From Klebsiella spallanzanii (GTDB taxonomy: Bacteria; Pseudomonadota; Gammaproteobacteria; Enterobacterales; Enterobacteriaceae), in NCBI RefSeq assembly GCF_902158555.1, contig NZ_CABGGS010000034.1, positions 219,701 to 283,700 on the forward strand: a stretch of DNA of 64,000 bases, written 5' to 3'. This document shows positions 17,974 to 25,732 of this stretch, in pieces. The notes beneath the pieces are model-generated. The model ran no database searches and was not told the origin of the DNA. It saw only the letters and a program-made list of their open reading frames with translations. The translations under genes were made by a program, and so were the position numbers. Each line of letters begins with the position of its first letter. Positions within the stretch are counted from its first letter, which is position 1.

Positions 17974-18716
17974 CTGATGTAGAGCGCGTTGCCGCGCGTT
18001 TAATTCGCGGGTGGCAGACTGGATCACGGCAGTCAACAGCAGGATTGCACCTGGTATCTGATGCTGACGCCTACGCCGTACAGCAACGGGTGGCCGATGC
18101 GCTGGGGTGGTTTAGCGATGATGCAACAAATATCTGGAAGCTGGGCGGGGCGCCGGGAAGCTCCTCCAGCACGGCCAGGATCCCTACGACGGCGGTGTAT
18201 ACATCAGGCTGGCAGATTCCTGTTGGATTCTGTTTTGCCTATGGTATTGAGGCTGAAATTGTTGTGCGGCTTGGGAGAGACCTGGATGCCGGTTGTTCTC
18301 TTTCCGAGGTTTATTCCGCCATCGACGTCTGGATGCCGGGAATCGAACTGTGCGATTCCCGGTGGGATGAAGTGGACGCGCCAGGCGCGCTGTTACGCCT
18401 TGCCGACCGGCAGCTTAATCGTGCGTTGATCCTCGGTGAAGCGCAGGCGTTTATGCCTTATCCGCAATGGGGCACGATGGGCGTTTCTGTGCAGGTGAAT
18501 CAGACGCTACTTACGGCCGGATGCGGAATTCATCCTTTCGGCGACCCATTGAGTGCGATCCCCTGGCTTGCCCGCCATGCGGCAGCGCAATCTCAACCTC
18601 TACGCGCGGGGGACTTAATCGCCACGGGCAGTTGGAACGGGTTGTACTGGGCTCCGGCAGCAGCACGTATCGCGGTGAACTTTGCCAGTGCAGACCCCGT
18701 GCTGCTGCTAACATAA
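17970..18716 (+). CDS. MhpD-like 2-keto-4-pentenoate hydratase family
   Basis: This 248-aa protein of the fumarylacetoacetate-hydrolase fold, MhpD branch (hydratases and 4-oxalocrotonate-type decarboxylases), contains WKLGGAPGSS (substrate loop), the metal ligand cluster GIEAEIVVRLG near residues 92-102, PGIELCDSRW, and RAGDLIATGSWNGLYWAPA close to the C-terminus. It overlaps the hydantoinase stop codon (ATGA-type, 4 bp) and is certainly in the same operon. It would hydrate or decarboxylate an unsaturated or 2-oxo acid intermediate, using Mg or Mn. The exact reaction is not inferable. Confidence 0.82.
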   Translation: MTDVERVAARLIRGWQTGSRQSTAGLHLVSDADAYAVQQRVADALGWFSDDATNIWKLGGAPGSSSSTARIPTTAVYTSGWQIPVGFCFAYGIEAEIVVRLGRDLDAGCSLSEVYSAIDVWMPGIELCDSRWDEVDAPGALLRLADRQLNRALILGEAQAFMPYPQWGTMGVSVQVNQTLLTAGCGIHPFGDPLSAIPWLARHAAAQSQPLRAGDLIATGSWNGLYWAPAAARIAVNFASADPVLLLT

Positions 18717-18743
18717 TCCGTATTAACAACGTATCAGGAATAA

Positions 18744-19622
18744 ATGATGAACTTACCAAAGGTTACGGTGCTGGGATTGGGCGCTATGGGACATGCATTT
18801 GCCAGTAACTTGCTGAAAAGAGGTTTTACCGTCGCCGCATGGAACCGCTCTCCGGGGCGAGGGGAAGATCTAGAGGCTTATGGTTTGACGTGCTATGCGC
18901 AGCCCCAGCAGGCCGTATCGGACACCGATGTTATTATCAGCATGCTGAGTGATGCCGAAGCCACGCTTTCGGTGCTGGCTGAGATCGCCCCGGCCTGTAA
19001 GTCGCAGGCAATTTATTGCCAGATGGGGACTATTGGCGTACAGGAAACCCTTCAGGCTATTGACTTGCTCAAGCAGGTCCAGCCAGCGATGCAGTTTGTA
19101 GATGCGCCGGTTTCCGGTACTAAAGCGCCAGCAGAGAACGCACAAATTCTGGTTCTCGCCAGTGGAGAGCAGGAAAAGTGTGCCGCCGCTGAGCAGGTTT
19201 TTGCTGCCATTTCGCGTGGTACTCAGTGGTTTGGCGCTGCGGGTAACAGCCAGAAAATGAAGTTAGTACTGAACGCGTGGCTAATTTCGATGATGCAAGG
19301 GGTAGCCGAGAGTACGCTTTTAGCAAAAAATCTTGGCTTCAGCCCAGAGCAGTTCTGGAGCGCGCTAGAGGGCGGTCCGCTGGCCGCGCCGTATGTTAAA
19401 GTAAAACTGGACGCTATCGCAAAACATCAATATGCGCCGCAAATGCAGCTCGTGCATGCACTGAAGGATGCGAAGCTGGCGCTAACGCTGGCTTCTCCAG
19501 CGACAATGCCGGTGCTGGATAAAATTACCGATATCTGGAAAAAAGCGGCGGAAGAAGGGTTTGCGGCGCAGGATCTGTCATCGGTTTACCAGTGGCTGGA
19601 GAGTCAGTCTCCAGAAGCTTAG
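18744..19622 (+). CDS. Beta-hydroxyacid dehydrogenase (HIBADH/GarR family)
   Basis: The 292-aa NAD(P)-dependent dehydrogenase resembles 3-hydroxyisobutyrate dehydrogenase and tartronate semialdehyde reductase. The Rossmann motif GLGAMGHAFASNLLKRG is at residues 9-25. The substrate loop DAPVSGTKAPAENAQ has the family's DxPVSGG...A pattern, with Lys for the second Gly. The catalytic Lys is in GNSQKMKLVLN (near 172). Two adjacent ATG codons (18744, 18747) follow AGGAA; I use the first. It ends the operon and would oxidise or reduce the semialdehyde/hydroxyacid made by the upstream enzymes. Confidence 0.87.
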   Translation: MMNLPKVTVLGLGAMGHAFASNLLKRGFTVAAWNRSPGRGEDLEAYGLTCYAQPQQAVSDTDVIISMLSDAEATLSVLAEIAPACKSQAIYCQMGTIGVQETLQAIDLLKQVQPAMQFVDAPVSGTKAPAENAQILVLASGEQEKCAAAEQVFAAISRGTQWFGAAGNSQKMKLVLNAWLISMMQGVAESTLLAKNLGFSPEQFWSALEGGPLAAPYVKVKLDAIAKHQYAPQMQLVHALKDAKLALTLASPATMPVLDKITDIWKKAAEEGFAAQDLSSVYQWLESQSPEA

Positions 19623-19667
19623 TTTGACAGGTGATTGCCGTCTTTGCAGGGAGGAGAGGAGGTGGCA

Positions 19668-19748
19668 ATGTTTTTTAGGCAAGATGCTTATATTTCGCTT
19701 ATTTTAGTCGTTTCACAAACATGTGAATGTTCAGGTATAATATCTTGA
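19668..19748 (+). CDS. Possible 26-aa small protein with ideal RBS
   Basis: The frame MFFRQDAYISLILVVSQTCECS... (26 aa) starts 5 nt after GGAGG in the run GGAGGAGAGGAGGTGG, which pairs nearly fully with the 16S 3' end. A hydrophobic core (YISLILVV) could sit in the membrane. It lies between the dehydrogenase and the yqaE-like gene. I do not recognise it, and an AT-rich 3' part makes chance possible. Confidence 0.35.
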   Translation: MFFRQDAYISLILVVSQTCECSGIIS

Positions 19749-19845
19749 TTGTTTGTCCAGGAGCGATTACCGCTCCCGGTGTAAGAATAGCAGGGCTTTT
19801 AAATCACAAAATTCGAAAGATAATATCCCTCTTCAACACGCATCA

Positions 19846-20007
19846 TTAAGTATTCTTGGTCTGAACCCAAAAGGCATGAATTAACCCAGGAATGTACCCT
19901 AAAAGCGTCAGGATAATATTAAGGATAAATGCCCAGCCAAACCCTTTACCCAGCAGAACGCCTAACGGAGGTAGAATAATTGTCAAAACAATTCGCCAGA
20001 AACCCAT
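19846..20007 (-). CDS. YqaE/Pmp3-family small membrane protein
   Basis: The 53-aa proteolipid has two TM helices: MGFWRIVLTIILPPLGVLL, then KGFGWAFILNIILTLLGYIPGLIHAFWV. It is nearly identical in pattern to E. coli YqaE and yeast Pmp3. The GGAGAT site sits 5 nt before ATG (20005-20007). Family members are stress-induced and affect membrane potential or ion leakage. This is a second-site or relocated copy, not in the usual yqaE neighbourhood as far as can be seen. It is monocistronic. Confidence 0.92.
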   Translation of the reverse strand: MGFWRIVLTIILPPLGVLLGKGFGWAFILNIILTLLGYIPGLIHAFWVQTKNT

Positions 20008-20233
20008 AATATCTCCCTATGTAGTTAGTCATTTAATAATTATTTTAGCCGCTTCGCTTAGTTTTGCAACCTGTCTATTTAATTATAGCTCGGACTCGCT
20101 CACACCAGGTTGATGAGAGTATGTGTTATAAGTTTGATATCAGAAAAAACCTAAATAATAGTAAAAATAGATGTTACGGTAAAAATACACACATAAAAGG
20201 ATCCTTACAGGCCAATTTTTTGTTCCAGAAGAA

Positions 20234-20269
20234 TCGCTGCGGTATCGTTGGGATGCTGCACCGCAGCGA
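20234..20269. repeat. 10-bp inverted repeat downstream of SDR gene
   Basis: TCGCTGCGGT (20234-20243) and ACCGCAGCGA (20260-20269) pair perfectly around a 16-nt loop, 11 bp past the SDR stop codon (minus strand). Only short T tracts follow in the direction of transcription, so it is a possible terminator or mRNA-end structure. Confidence 0.45.
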
Positions 20270-20280
20270 CAATATTTCGG

Positions 20281-21165
20281 TTATGCTACTCCAGTGCCAC
20301 CATCTGAGCACCAGACTTGACCGGAAGAGTAAGAACTACTGTCCGAGGCAAACAGAACATAAAGAGGCGCAATCTCTACGGGCTGACCTGGTCTACCAAG
20401 GGGGGTGTCCTCCCCAAATTGCTGAACCTTATCCTGTGGTTGTCCGCCGCTTGACTGAAGCGGTGTCCAGTATGGACCTGGAGCAACAGCATTAACGCGG
20501 ATACCGCGAGAACCTAACTGTTTTGCCAAAGATTTGGTAAACGCAACGTTGCATGCCTTCGTCTGGGCGTAATCCAACAGAATCTCGCTGGGTTTAAATG
20601 CCTGGACTGATGATGTATTGATGATAACAGCCCCTTTAGTCATATGACGAAGCGCTGCTTTGGTAATCCAGAAAGGAGCGTAGACGTTTGTTTTAAAAGT
20701 GGCATCAAACGCGGCAGTGCTTAACCCTTCAATAGATTCACAATACTGCTGTCTTCCAGCATTGTTGACTAGAATATCCAACCCGCCAAGTTCTGCTACC
20801 GCCTTTTCAACCAACGTATCACAAAATGATTCAATACGAATATCGCCAGGGATCGCTACCGCTTTCCGGCCCTCAGCTTGTATTAGGGCAATAACGGCAG
20901 CCGCGTCGGACTCTTCTTGCGGGAGGTATCCAATTGCAACATCAGCACCTTCACGGGCATAAGCAATGGCAACAGCCCGACCAATACCGGAATCCCCCCC
21001 GGTAATCAATGCTTTTTTTCCGCTGAGTTTTCCTGAGCCGATATAGCTTGTCTCTCCGTGATCGGGCAGAGGCTTCATTTCAGATGCTAACCCTGGGGTC
21101 TGCTGCGGTTGTTCCACAAACGGTGGACGAGGGTAATGTAGCATTGAGTTATTTCCTGATGTCAT
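20281..21165 (-). CDS. YghA-like short-chain dehydrogenase
   Basis: The 294-aa SDR has an N-terminal extension (HYPRPPFVEQPQQTPGLASEMKPLPDHGE) typical of the YghA / general-stress-protein-39 group. The cofactor motif TGGDSGIGRA, LVNNAG, the catalytic Ser in INTSSVQAF and YAQTK (Tyr and Lys), and a PGPYWTPL loop are all present. It should be a cytoplasmic NAD(P)-dependent aldehyde/alcohol oxidoreductase, probably a general stress protein. AAGGAGG lies 5 nt upstream of the ATG. The substrate is unknown. Confidence 0.9.
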   Translation of the reverse strand: MTSGNNSMLHYPRPPFVEQPQQTPGLASEMKPLPDHGETSYIGSGKLSGKKALITGGDSGIGRAVAIAYAREGADVAIGYLPQEESDAAAVIALIQAEGRKAVAIPGDIRIESFCDTLVEKAVAELGGLDILVNNAGRQQYCESIEGLSTAAFDATFKTNVYAPFWITKAALRHMTKGAVIINTSSVQAFKPSEILLDYAQTKACNVAFTKSLAKQLGSRGIRVNAVAPGPYWTPLQSSGGQPQDKVQQFGEDTPLGRPGQPVEIAPLYVLFASDSSSYSSGQVWCSDGGTGVA

Positions 21166-21280
21166 ACCAGCCTCCTTAACAAATGAAATGTAATATTAGT
21201 CACTCACAGCGATTAGGTGCTCAAAAAATCCAAATTCAGAATAATTAACGCTTTAAAGTCAGTGATTATTTACCTGTTCA

Positions 21281-21808
21281 TCAAATCAACATATAATACC
21301 AGAATAGCGCAATCTCATCTTTTTCAGGCAATGCTTTATAGAGATAACGATCGTATCCACCTAAAGAAAATCCATAATTTCTGTAGAATAAACATGCGGG
21401 AACATTGACGTTTTGCGTCTCAAGCTTTAAGCCTGCAGCGTTCATACTTCGGGCCCAGACATGAGCAGCAGACATCAGTTTGTTAGCCGTGCCGCATCTG
21501 CGTTTAGAACTTTCTATGGCGATGTAATCAACTGAGACAAATTTATTCCAACTCAGTGAGGCAGTGATAAATCCCGCAATTTCATGGTGTTCAGTCTCAG
21601 CAATGAGAAATATTGAATCCGAATTAATACAATGATTTTCCAAAGTCTGAATATCGAGTTCATAAGTTTTGATGTACGAACTTACTAGTGGTTCAATTAA
21701 CAAATCGTTATTTATAAAAGGTGCGCTGGCGGCATGAGTAATGGTGAATGAAAAATCACAACATTCCAAGCGTACAAGATCCGTTTTTAATCCTTTTCGA
21801 ATATGCAT
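21281..21808 (-). CDS. GNAT-family N-acetyltransferase
   Basis: The 175-aa protein has the GNAT core: a strand with EIAGFITASLSW, then FVSVDYIAIESSKRRCGTANKLMSAAHVWARS (acetyl-CoA pyrophosphate loop RxxGxA with Cys-Gly-Thr) and LKLETQNVNVPACLFYRNYGFSLGGYDRYLY. I start at 21808 because AAGGA stands 6 nt before it; the upstream ATG at 21835 has no site. It resembles streptothricin acetyltransferase-type and other broad GNATs. The substrate is not inferable. It is the last host gene before the prophage boundary. Confidence 0.83.
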   Translation of the reverse strand: MHIRKGLKTDLVRLECCDFSFTITHAASAPFINNDLLIEPLVSSYIKTYELDIQTLENHCINSDSIFLIAETEHHEIAGFITASLSWNKFVSVDYIAIESSKRRCGTANKLMSAAHVWARSMNAAGLKLETQNVNVPACLFYRNYGFSLGGYDRYLYKALPEKDEIALFWYYMLI

Positions 21809-22106
21809 AGTATTCCTTGTGTTAGTGTGTTCCATTAATCATAGACAACATTGTTAAAAACAAAAGGTTCTCGCATCGCACCAGAAACATTGGGAGGCAG
21901 AATTCATTTCCATCTTAGGATATGGGAGAAGGCGATGAGCCTGAGCGAGCTTCATACGAGGCCAGATATCGCGCGCAACGTAATTTCAATAGTGATCGTT
22001 CCAGGATGATATCAACATCAGATTTCAACAGGGCAATCTGATAAAAGAGACATCTGAAAGACTGCAGGGATGAGGGAGACTAACATGGATTAAAAGCTTA
22101 AGGTCT

Positions 22107-22126
22107 AATTTAACATAATATACATT
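22107..22126. other. attL of tailed prophage (dif XerD half)
   Basis: The 20-bp core AATTTAACATAATATACATT is repeated exactly at 56704-56723. It contains the XerD arm and central region of dif. On the right of this copy the XerC arm of dif is missing (GCAAAAGGCC follows instead of ATGCGCACC), so this is the hybrid end that carries phage sequence. Confidence 0.85.
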
Positions 22127-22172
22127 GCAAAAGGCCATGATTGAGTAACCACAATTTTAGTGGGTAAATATC

Positions 22173-22463
22173 ATGGCTATTTTTGGCGTAAAGTTAACCA
22201 AAACCAGCAATACACAGCATGTTGTTAGTGCTTTACTCCTGATTTGTTACCGATTAGGTGAGGGCGATAACGTCGCTCACCTTTTCGGTGATGAAGTCTC
22301 CAGTATTTCCCCGCGTCAAAATGTTCAGGCTCTACCTGAGCGAATCGCAAAAATCCTCTCTGAAATCTCCCGTCGCGGACTGTTTTTTCACGTAGCGCCG
22401 CATGGAGAAAATCACGGCATATTCATTGCCACACATCCGAAAATCCTAACTAAACACGCATAG
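22173..22463 (+). CDS. Phage early protein, unknown
   Basis: This is a 96-aa protein, first gene right of attL. It has no strong Shine-Dalgarno and I do not recognise the family. Visible features are a hydrophobic stretch (HVVSALLLICYRLGEG) and a C-terminal segment (RIAKILSEISRRGLFFHVAPHGENHGIFI) with a winged-helix-like helix-strand pattern. It is 8 bp from the next gene and likely shares its early transcript. Its location suggests a role in lysogeny control or host takeover; this is positional inference only. Confidence 0.55.
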   Translation: MAIFGVKLTKTSNTQHVVSALLLICYRLGEGDNVAHLFGDEVSSISPRQNVQALPERIAKILSEISRRGLFFHVAPHGENHGIFIATHPKILTKHA

Positions 22464-22471
22464 GGGGCATC

Positions 22472-22999
22472 ATGCGCGATTTTGCTCTGGTATTTCGTCA
22501 TGCGTGGGAACTGGCAAGAAAGGGCGCTGATACCTTCGGTGGTTCGGCGCGTCAGTATTTCCGCGAATCTCTCATGCTGGCCTATAGCAACCTGAAGCGT
22601 AATGTAACCGCTAAAGACCTTGTCAAAATAATGCAGGGTCGCAGGCTGTCTATGAGCCAAATTCGGGAGGAAGTAAACGCCAAATTTAAAAAACAAACAG
22701 CAAAGAACATTGCCAGAAGAATTTGGAATATGTTCCGCTCGCCATACGTAGAAATTGAGAAGATCAAATGTCAGGCGACGGGAAAATATTTGTATCATCT
22801 GAAGAACGCACAGAAGAATTTTTTTGTAAGCGGTGCTATTACTCGCGCTCTCAAATCGGCAAGACCTGAGAAGAAAAAGGCTATAAAACCTCGACCAGCA
22901 ATGACGAAAGAGGAAATAAATGCCTGTCGGTTGGCTAATGCCTTCCATAGTGCATTAAGCACAGGGGTGTATGTAGCACCTCAACTTATTGAGAATTAA
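22472..22999 (+). CDS. Phage early protein with winged-helix-like region
   Basis: The 175-aa basic protein starts FRHAWELARKGADTFGGSARQYFRESLMLAYS, a helical segment recurrent in phage and plasmid DNA-binding proteins. A centre that reads like a winged helix follows (LVKIMQGRRLSMSQIREEVNAKFKKQTAKNIARRIW, then VEIEKIKCQATGKYLYHL). The C-terminus is Lys/Arg-rich (RPEKKKAIKPRP). A DNA-binding role is inferred. Its stop codon ends 2 bp before the next ATG. GGGGG precedes the start. Confidence 0.6.
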   Translation: MRDFALVFRHAWELARKGADTFGGSARQYFRESLMLAYSNLKRNVTAKDLVKIMQGRRLSMSQIREEVNAKFKKQTAKNIARRIWNMFRSPYVEIEKIKCQATGKYLYHLKNAQKNFFVSGAITRALKSARPEKKKAIKPRPAMTKEEINACRLANAFHSALSTGVYVAPQLIEN

Positions 23000-23001
23000 T
23001 A

Positions 23002-23724
23002 ATGAAAAAAAACCAGAAAGTCATTCAGTTTCGTGGTGATGAAGATATGTACCATCGAGCACAGGAAAGAATCACCAGTCAGGAGATTCTTTTCCCTGAT
23101 GTTATGCGAGCCGCGCTTAGAGCCATTGCTGAGGGTGATGTTGCGCCGTTTGCAGATATCATCAATGAGGCCGGTCACACTGGTGATGAAACCAATCAGG
23201 CATGGCTTTATCACAAATGTCATGAGCTTTTCGAATATCGTGATGGTCAGTTATTACGCAAGTCACGCAAAGGAATGGGTGAAAAGGGAACCCCGGCATA
23301 TATCCGCATCCGGGAAGGTGAAGAACATGTATTAATTCAGGGTAATCATTATCTGTTAAAAGATATCGTCTGGTTAATGGCTAACGGGAGCATTGCCGGA
23401 GAAGTTATCTATAAAAACCCGCATCGTGTAACCAATAAACACGCAATTGAAAATCTCATTTTAAACCCGGTGGAAATTAGGCAGGTAACGATAACAAAAT
23501 ATTTGAGTGGATCTGAAAAGATCGACATTTGCAGGGGGAAGCAGAGAGCCATAGCTATTAATACCGAAAGCGATATAAGTGCAGCCGGAGCAATTGAGAG
23601 ACTCATTAACAGAGGGCAAACAATCCCGTTACTTTTGCGCGGCGATGATGGATGGGTTGCATCGCGAACCGCTATTCACGCTTTCAAATTGGGTGATAAC
23701 CAGTACGTAGTAAGCATTACATAA
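23002..23724 (+). CDS. Phage early protein, degenerate HNH-like fold
   Basis: The 240-aa protein has an N-terminal stretch VIQFRGDEDMYHRAQER that looks like an Arc/RHH-type start. Its middle (LFEYRDGQLLRKSR, then GNHYLLKDIVWLMANGSIAGEVIYKNPHRVTNKHAIENLIL) follows the layout of phage HNH homing nucleases. The catalytic His of HRLIW is replaced (KDIVW) and the DHINGDR segment is changed to YKNPHRV, so it is probably not a nuclease. The C-terminal 80 residues are unfamiliar. Perhaps it is a DNA-binding regulator derived from an HNH enzyme. Confidence 0.55.
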   Translation: MKKNQKVIQFRGDEDMYHRAQERITSQEILFPDVMRAALRAIAEGDVAPFADIINEAGHTGDETNQAWLYHKCHELFEYRDGQLLRKSRKGMGEKGTPAYIRIREGEEHVLIQGNHYLLKDIVWLMANGSIAGEVIYKNPHRVTNKHAIENLILNPVEIRQVTITKYLSGSEKIDICRGKQRAIAINTESDISAAGAIERLINRGQTIPLLLRGDDGWVASRTAIHAFKLGDNQYVVSIT

Positions 23725-23733
23725 GGGGCTTTT

Positions 23734-24003
23734 ATGTCGAATGAAACAGTAAAAAAGGTCATGGCAGAAAAGCGCCGTATGACCATCGGACAGTTAACAG
23801 ACCAGCTTGTTAGCGGTGCTTTACGCCGTGAGTTAGGCATGGATAAAACCGAATTTGCCACGCTGGTTTCAGTTATGCGATCCACTATCCGGCGCATTGA
23901 AGGGCTGGAGGCAACGCCACGTATGGGGCTTATTTTCAACACCGCCGCAGTGTTGCGCATTGGTATTGACTTTCCAATCACAGAGGAAAGGGCAAAAAAA
24001 TGA
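23734..24003 (+). CDS. XRE-like HTH phage regulator
   Basis: The 89-aa protein has one helix-turn-helix, LGMDKTEFATLVSVMRSTIRRIEGLEA (about residues 34-60), where DKTEFATLVSV and RSTIRRIE correspond to the two HTH helices. The C-terminus resembles small Cro/antirepressor-type phage regulators. It has a GGGGC site near the start. It overlaps the next gene by 4 bp. It is the best candidate for the phage's Cro/repressor-like switch; its true role is undetermined. Confidence 0.6.
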   Translation: MSNETVKKVMAEKRRMTIGQLTDQLVSGALRRELGMDKTEFATLVSVMRSTIRRIEGLEATPRMGLIFNTAAVLRIGIDFPITEERAKK

Positions 24004-24698
24004 CCATGAAAAATGATATCACCGAACTGGCTCAGAGAGAGAAATTCGAAGCATGGGCAGAACATGCTTGCGCGGCTCCGTGGGGCTACCTCAAGAAGCG
24101 ACGTACAACGGAAGGCTATTTCGAGCAGATTTACACCTGCATGTGGACAGCATGGAAAGCGGCTGGCGCTGAGCTGGTAGAGGCGCTGGAGAGGGCGAAG
24201 CACGATTCAGCGGTTGATTGGGAGGCCGCTGCATCGCTGAACGTCGAAAATCAGGAGCTGAAACAACGCATCGCCGAGCTTGAAGAAAGCAACGCTCAGG
24301 TCATCCAGTCTCGCGACCACTACAAACGCATGACCGAGGAAGGGCTGAAGAAACTGGCGGAGTCCCGCACCGTCACTGCCGCCGCTGCTGATGTATTTTC
24401 CGAGCGTCAGCGGCAGGTTACAGCGGAGGGTTGGACTCCAGAGCACGACGACGAATACACAGATGGTGAGCTGCCGAGGGCTGCAAGTTGCTACGCGCTC
24501 ATGGCGTGGCGCGAAAAGTGCCTGAGCGACGGTGAGTATGCAGTCAGCCAGAAAGCACTGCCATATTACTGGCCGTGGGATCCCGCGTGGTGGAAACCGA
24601 CTAGCCCACGGCGCGACCTGGTTAAAGCTGGCGCGTTAATTCTGGCGGAAATTGAGCGTATCGACCGAGCCGCTGGCATCAAGTGGGAGGCTGAGTAG
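24000..24698 (+). CDS. Ead/Ea22-like phage accessory protein
   Basis: The 232-aa protein is built from modules shared by many enterophage early-region genes. An N-terminal REKFEAWAEHACA...MWTAWKAA block is followed by a coiled coil (NQELKQRIAELEESNAQVIQSRDHYKRMTEEGLKKL). A C-terminal block, ERQRQVTAEGWTPEHDDEYTDGELPRAASCYA...YWPWDPAWWKPTSPRRDLVKAGALILAEIERIDR, is widespread in lambdoid and P2-like phages. The function is unknown and the modules shuffle often between phages. It overlaps the preceding HTH gene (ATGA) and touches the next gene. Confidence 0.75.
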   Translation: MTMKNDITELAQREKFEAWAEHACAAPWGYLKKRRTTEGYFEQIYTCMWTAWKAAGAELVEALERAKHDSAVDWEAAASLNVENQELKQRIAELEESNAQVIQSRDHYKRMTEEGLKKLAESRTVTAAAADVFSERQRQVTAEGWTPEHDDEYTDGELPRAASCYALMAWREKCLSDGEYAVSQKALPYYWPWDPAWWKPTSPRRDLVKAGALILAEIERIDRAAGIKWEAE

Positions 24699-24962
24699 AT
24701 GGCTAAATTAACCAAAAAAGAACAAGCCTGGGTGGATGAAGTTAACGCTGTAATGGCCCGCTGCCCGTCTCCGAAGAAAATAGGATTTTACACCATCGGC
24801 GACCCGTCAATCGCACTCTACGACCTACGCAGGATAGGTGAGGTAATGGCAAGACTGGATGGCCGAGCCTCATCTGACTGGTGTACCGCCGTCCAAAACA
24901 TCGGTGCAGGCTTTGATGAAACCATTGAATTTCCGTCTGCCGTCGAAAGCACAGCAGGATAA
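24699..24962 (+). CDS. Small phage protein, unknown
   Basis: The 87-aa protein (MAKLTKKEQAWVDEVNAVMARCPSPKK...) resembles short proteins that follow Ea22-type genes in enterophages. It has no catalytic motif. The ATG follows the previous stop codon at once, so translational coupling is likely. Confidence 0.6.
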   Translation: MAKLTKKEQAWVDEVNAVMARCPSPKKIGFYTIGDPSIALYDLRRIGEVMARLDGRASSDWCTAVQNIGAGFDETIEFPSAVESTAG

Positions 24963-24971
24963 GGGGTGGCT

Positions 24972-25121
24972 ATGACCAGCGAATTAACCAGAGAGCACAT
25001 TGAAGATACTAATTATCGTGGTTTTTGGCGTGTAACCGTGTGGGCCTGTTTATTTTGTGTAATATTTTTCTGGTTGCCTGCTATTTCAGTAGCTATTTAT
25101 TACTTTTCCTCGGGGAATTAA
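24972..25121 (+). CDS. Small single-TM phage membrane protein
   Basis: The 49-aa protein (MTSELTREHIEDTNYRGFWR, then a hydrophobic segment VTVWACLFCVIFFWLPAIS and VAIYYFSS) starts 10 bp after the previous gene with AGGGGTGG upstream. Its stop codon TAA overlaps the next ATG (TAATG). A single or double TM pass is predicted. The function is unknown. Superinfection or membrane roles are common for such peptides but not shown here. Confidence 0.6.
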   Translation: MTSELTREHIEDTNYRGFWRVTVWACLFCVIFFWLPAISVAIYYFSSGN

Positions 25122-25384
25122 TGCGCCGTTATATCATTACCGATAAAGACATTATCGAGGCATTCCAGCGATGGTCTAGCCCGGAATTAAAAAACCAGAA
25201 AATGCATACCAGCTTCATACGTGAGGCTGTTTGTCGCGCACATCCTGACAAGGTAATTCTTCAGTATGACGTTCGCCAAAAGCTAAAAAATATGGCCTCA
25301 CGTGGTTTAGTTACTGAGGTGCGTTTAAGTCCTAACGCAACAGCCTGGATGATAATAAAAGGTGATTCAAATGGACAAAATTAA
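25121..25384 (+). CDS. Small phage protein, winged-helix-like
   Basis: The 87-aa protein starts MRRYIITDKDIIEAFQRW and holds HTSFIREAVCRAHPDKVILQYDVRQKLKNMASRGLVTEVRLSPNATAWMI, a helix-helix-wing arrangement resembling small DNA-binding proteins. The start codon overlaps the stop codon of the membrane peptide gene. Its end overlaps the next gene by 14 bp. It may be an excisionase or regulator, given its place just before the recombinase pair; this is inference. Confidence 0.55.
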   Translation: MRRYIITDKDIIEAFQRWSSPELKNQKMHTSFIREAVCRAHPDKVILQYDVRQKLKNMASRGLVTEVRLSPNATAWMIIKGDSNGQN

Positions 25385-25730
25385 GACCAAAAGAAGCGAG
25401 CGCCGTTTGTCGCGTGACCTGATAGAAGAAGGGTTAAGGCTGGTGGCAGAGCGTAGTGAGCGGGAGGGAGTGAACAAAGATACCGCTAAACGTCATGCTT
25501 CAGCCATCAGGGGCGTGATTCCGGCGCTGGGTGTAGTAAAGAGTAAGGTTGTGAAGCCGGGGGTTTGGGTTTCGCTCTACACGCGCAGCGATGCTACATC
25601 GACCGTCATCAGCAATATGAAGTTTACCGCCGTCATATTTGAGTGGGCCGGACAGCAGGAATATGAAGATTCGGCATTTTATGCCGCTATTGCAAATGCC
25701 ATCCGTACAGCGCTGGCTGTCAGGGGGTAA
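25371..25730 (+). CDS. Stand-alone recombinase core-binding-domain paralogue
   Basis: The 119-aa protein lacks any catalytic R-H-R-Y residues yet aligns with the first 85 residues of the recombinase that starts 2 bp later. RHA at 41-43 matches RHA 27-29, LGV 53-55 matches LGV 39-41, P-x-x-WV 63-67 matches P-x-x-WV 47-51, STV 77-79 matches STV 65-67, and AVIFEW 87-92 matches AVVAW 76-80. It is therefore probably a free core-binding domain of a tyrosine recombinase. AAGGTG lies 7 nt upstream of ATG 25371. It might modulate synapsis or direction, or be a duplication remnant. Confidence 0.7.
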   Translation: MDKIKTKRSERRLSRDLIEEGLRLVAERSEREGVNKDTAKRHASAIRGVIPALGVVKSKVVKPGVWVSLYTRSDATSTVISNMKFTAVIFEWAGQQEYEDSAFYAAIANAIRTALAVRG

Positions 25731-25732
25731 GG

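Noticed and set aside
22107..22130. A promoter overlapping the att core (TATA-like stretch)
   Set aside because: AT-rich dif sequence explains the likeness; no -35 element at suitable distance was found.
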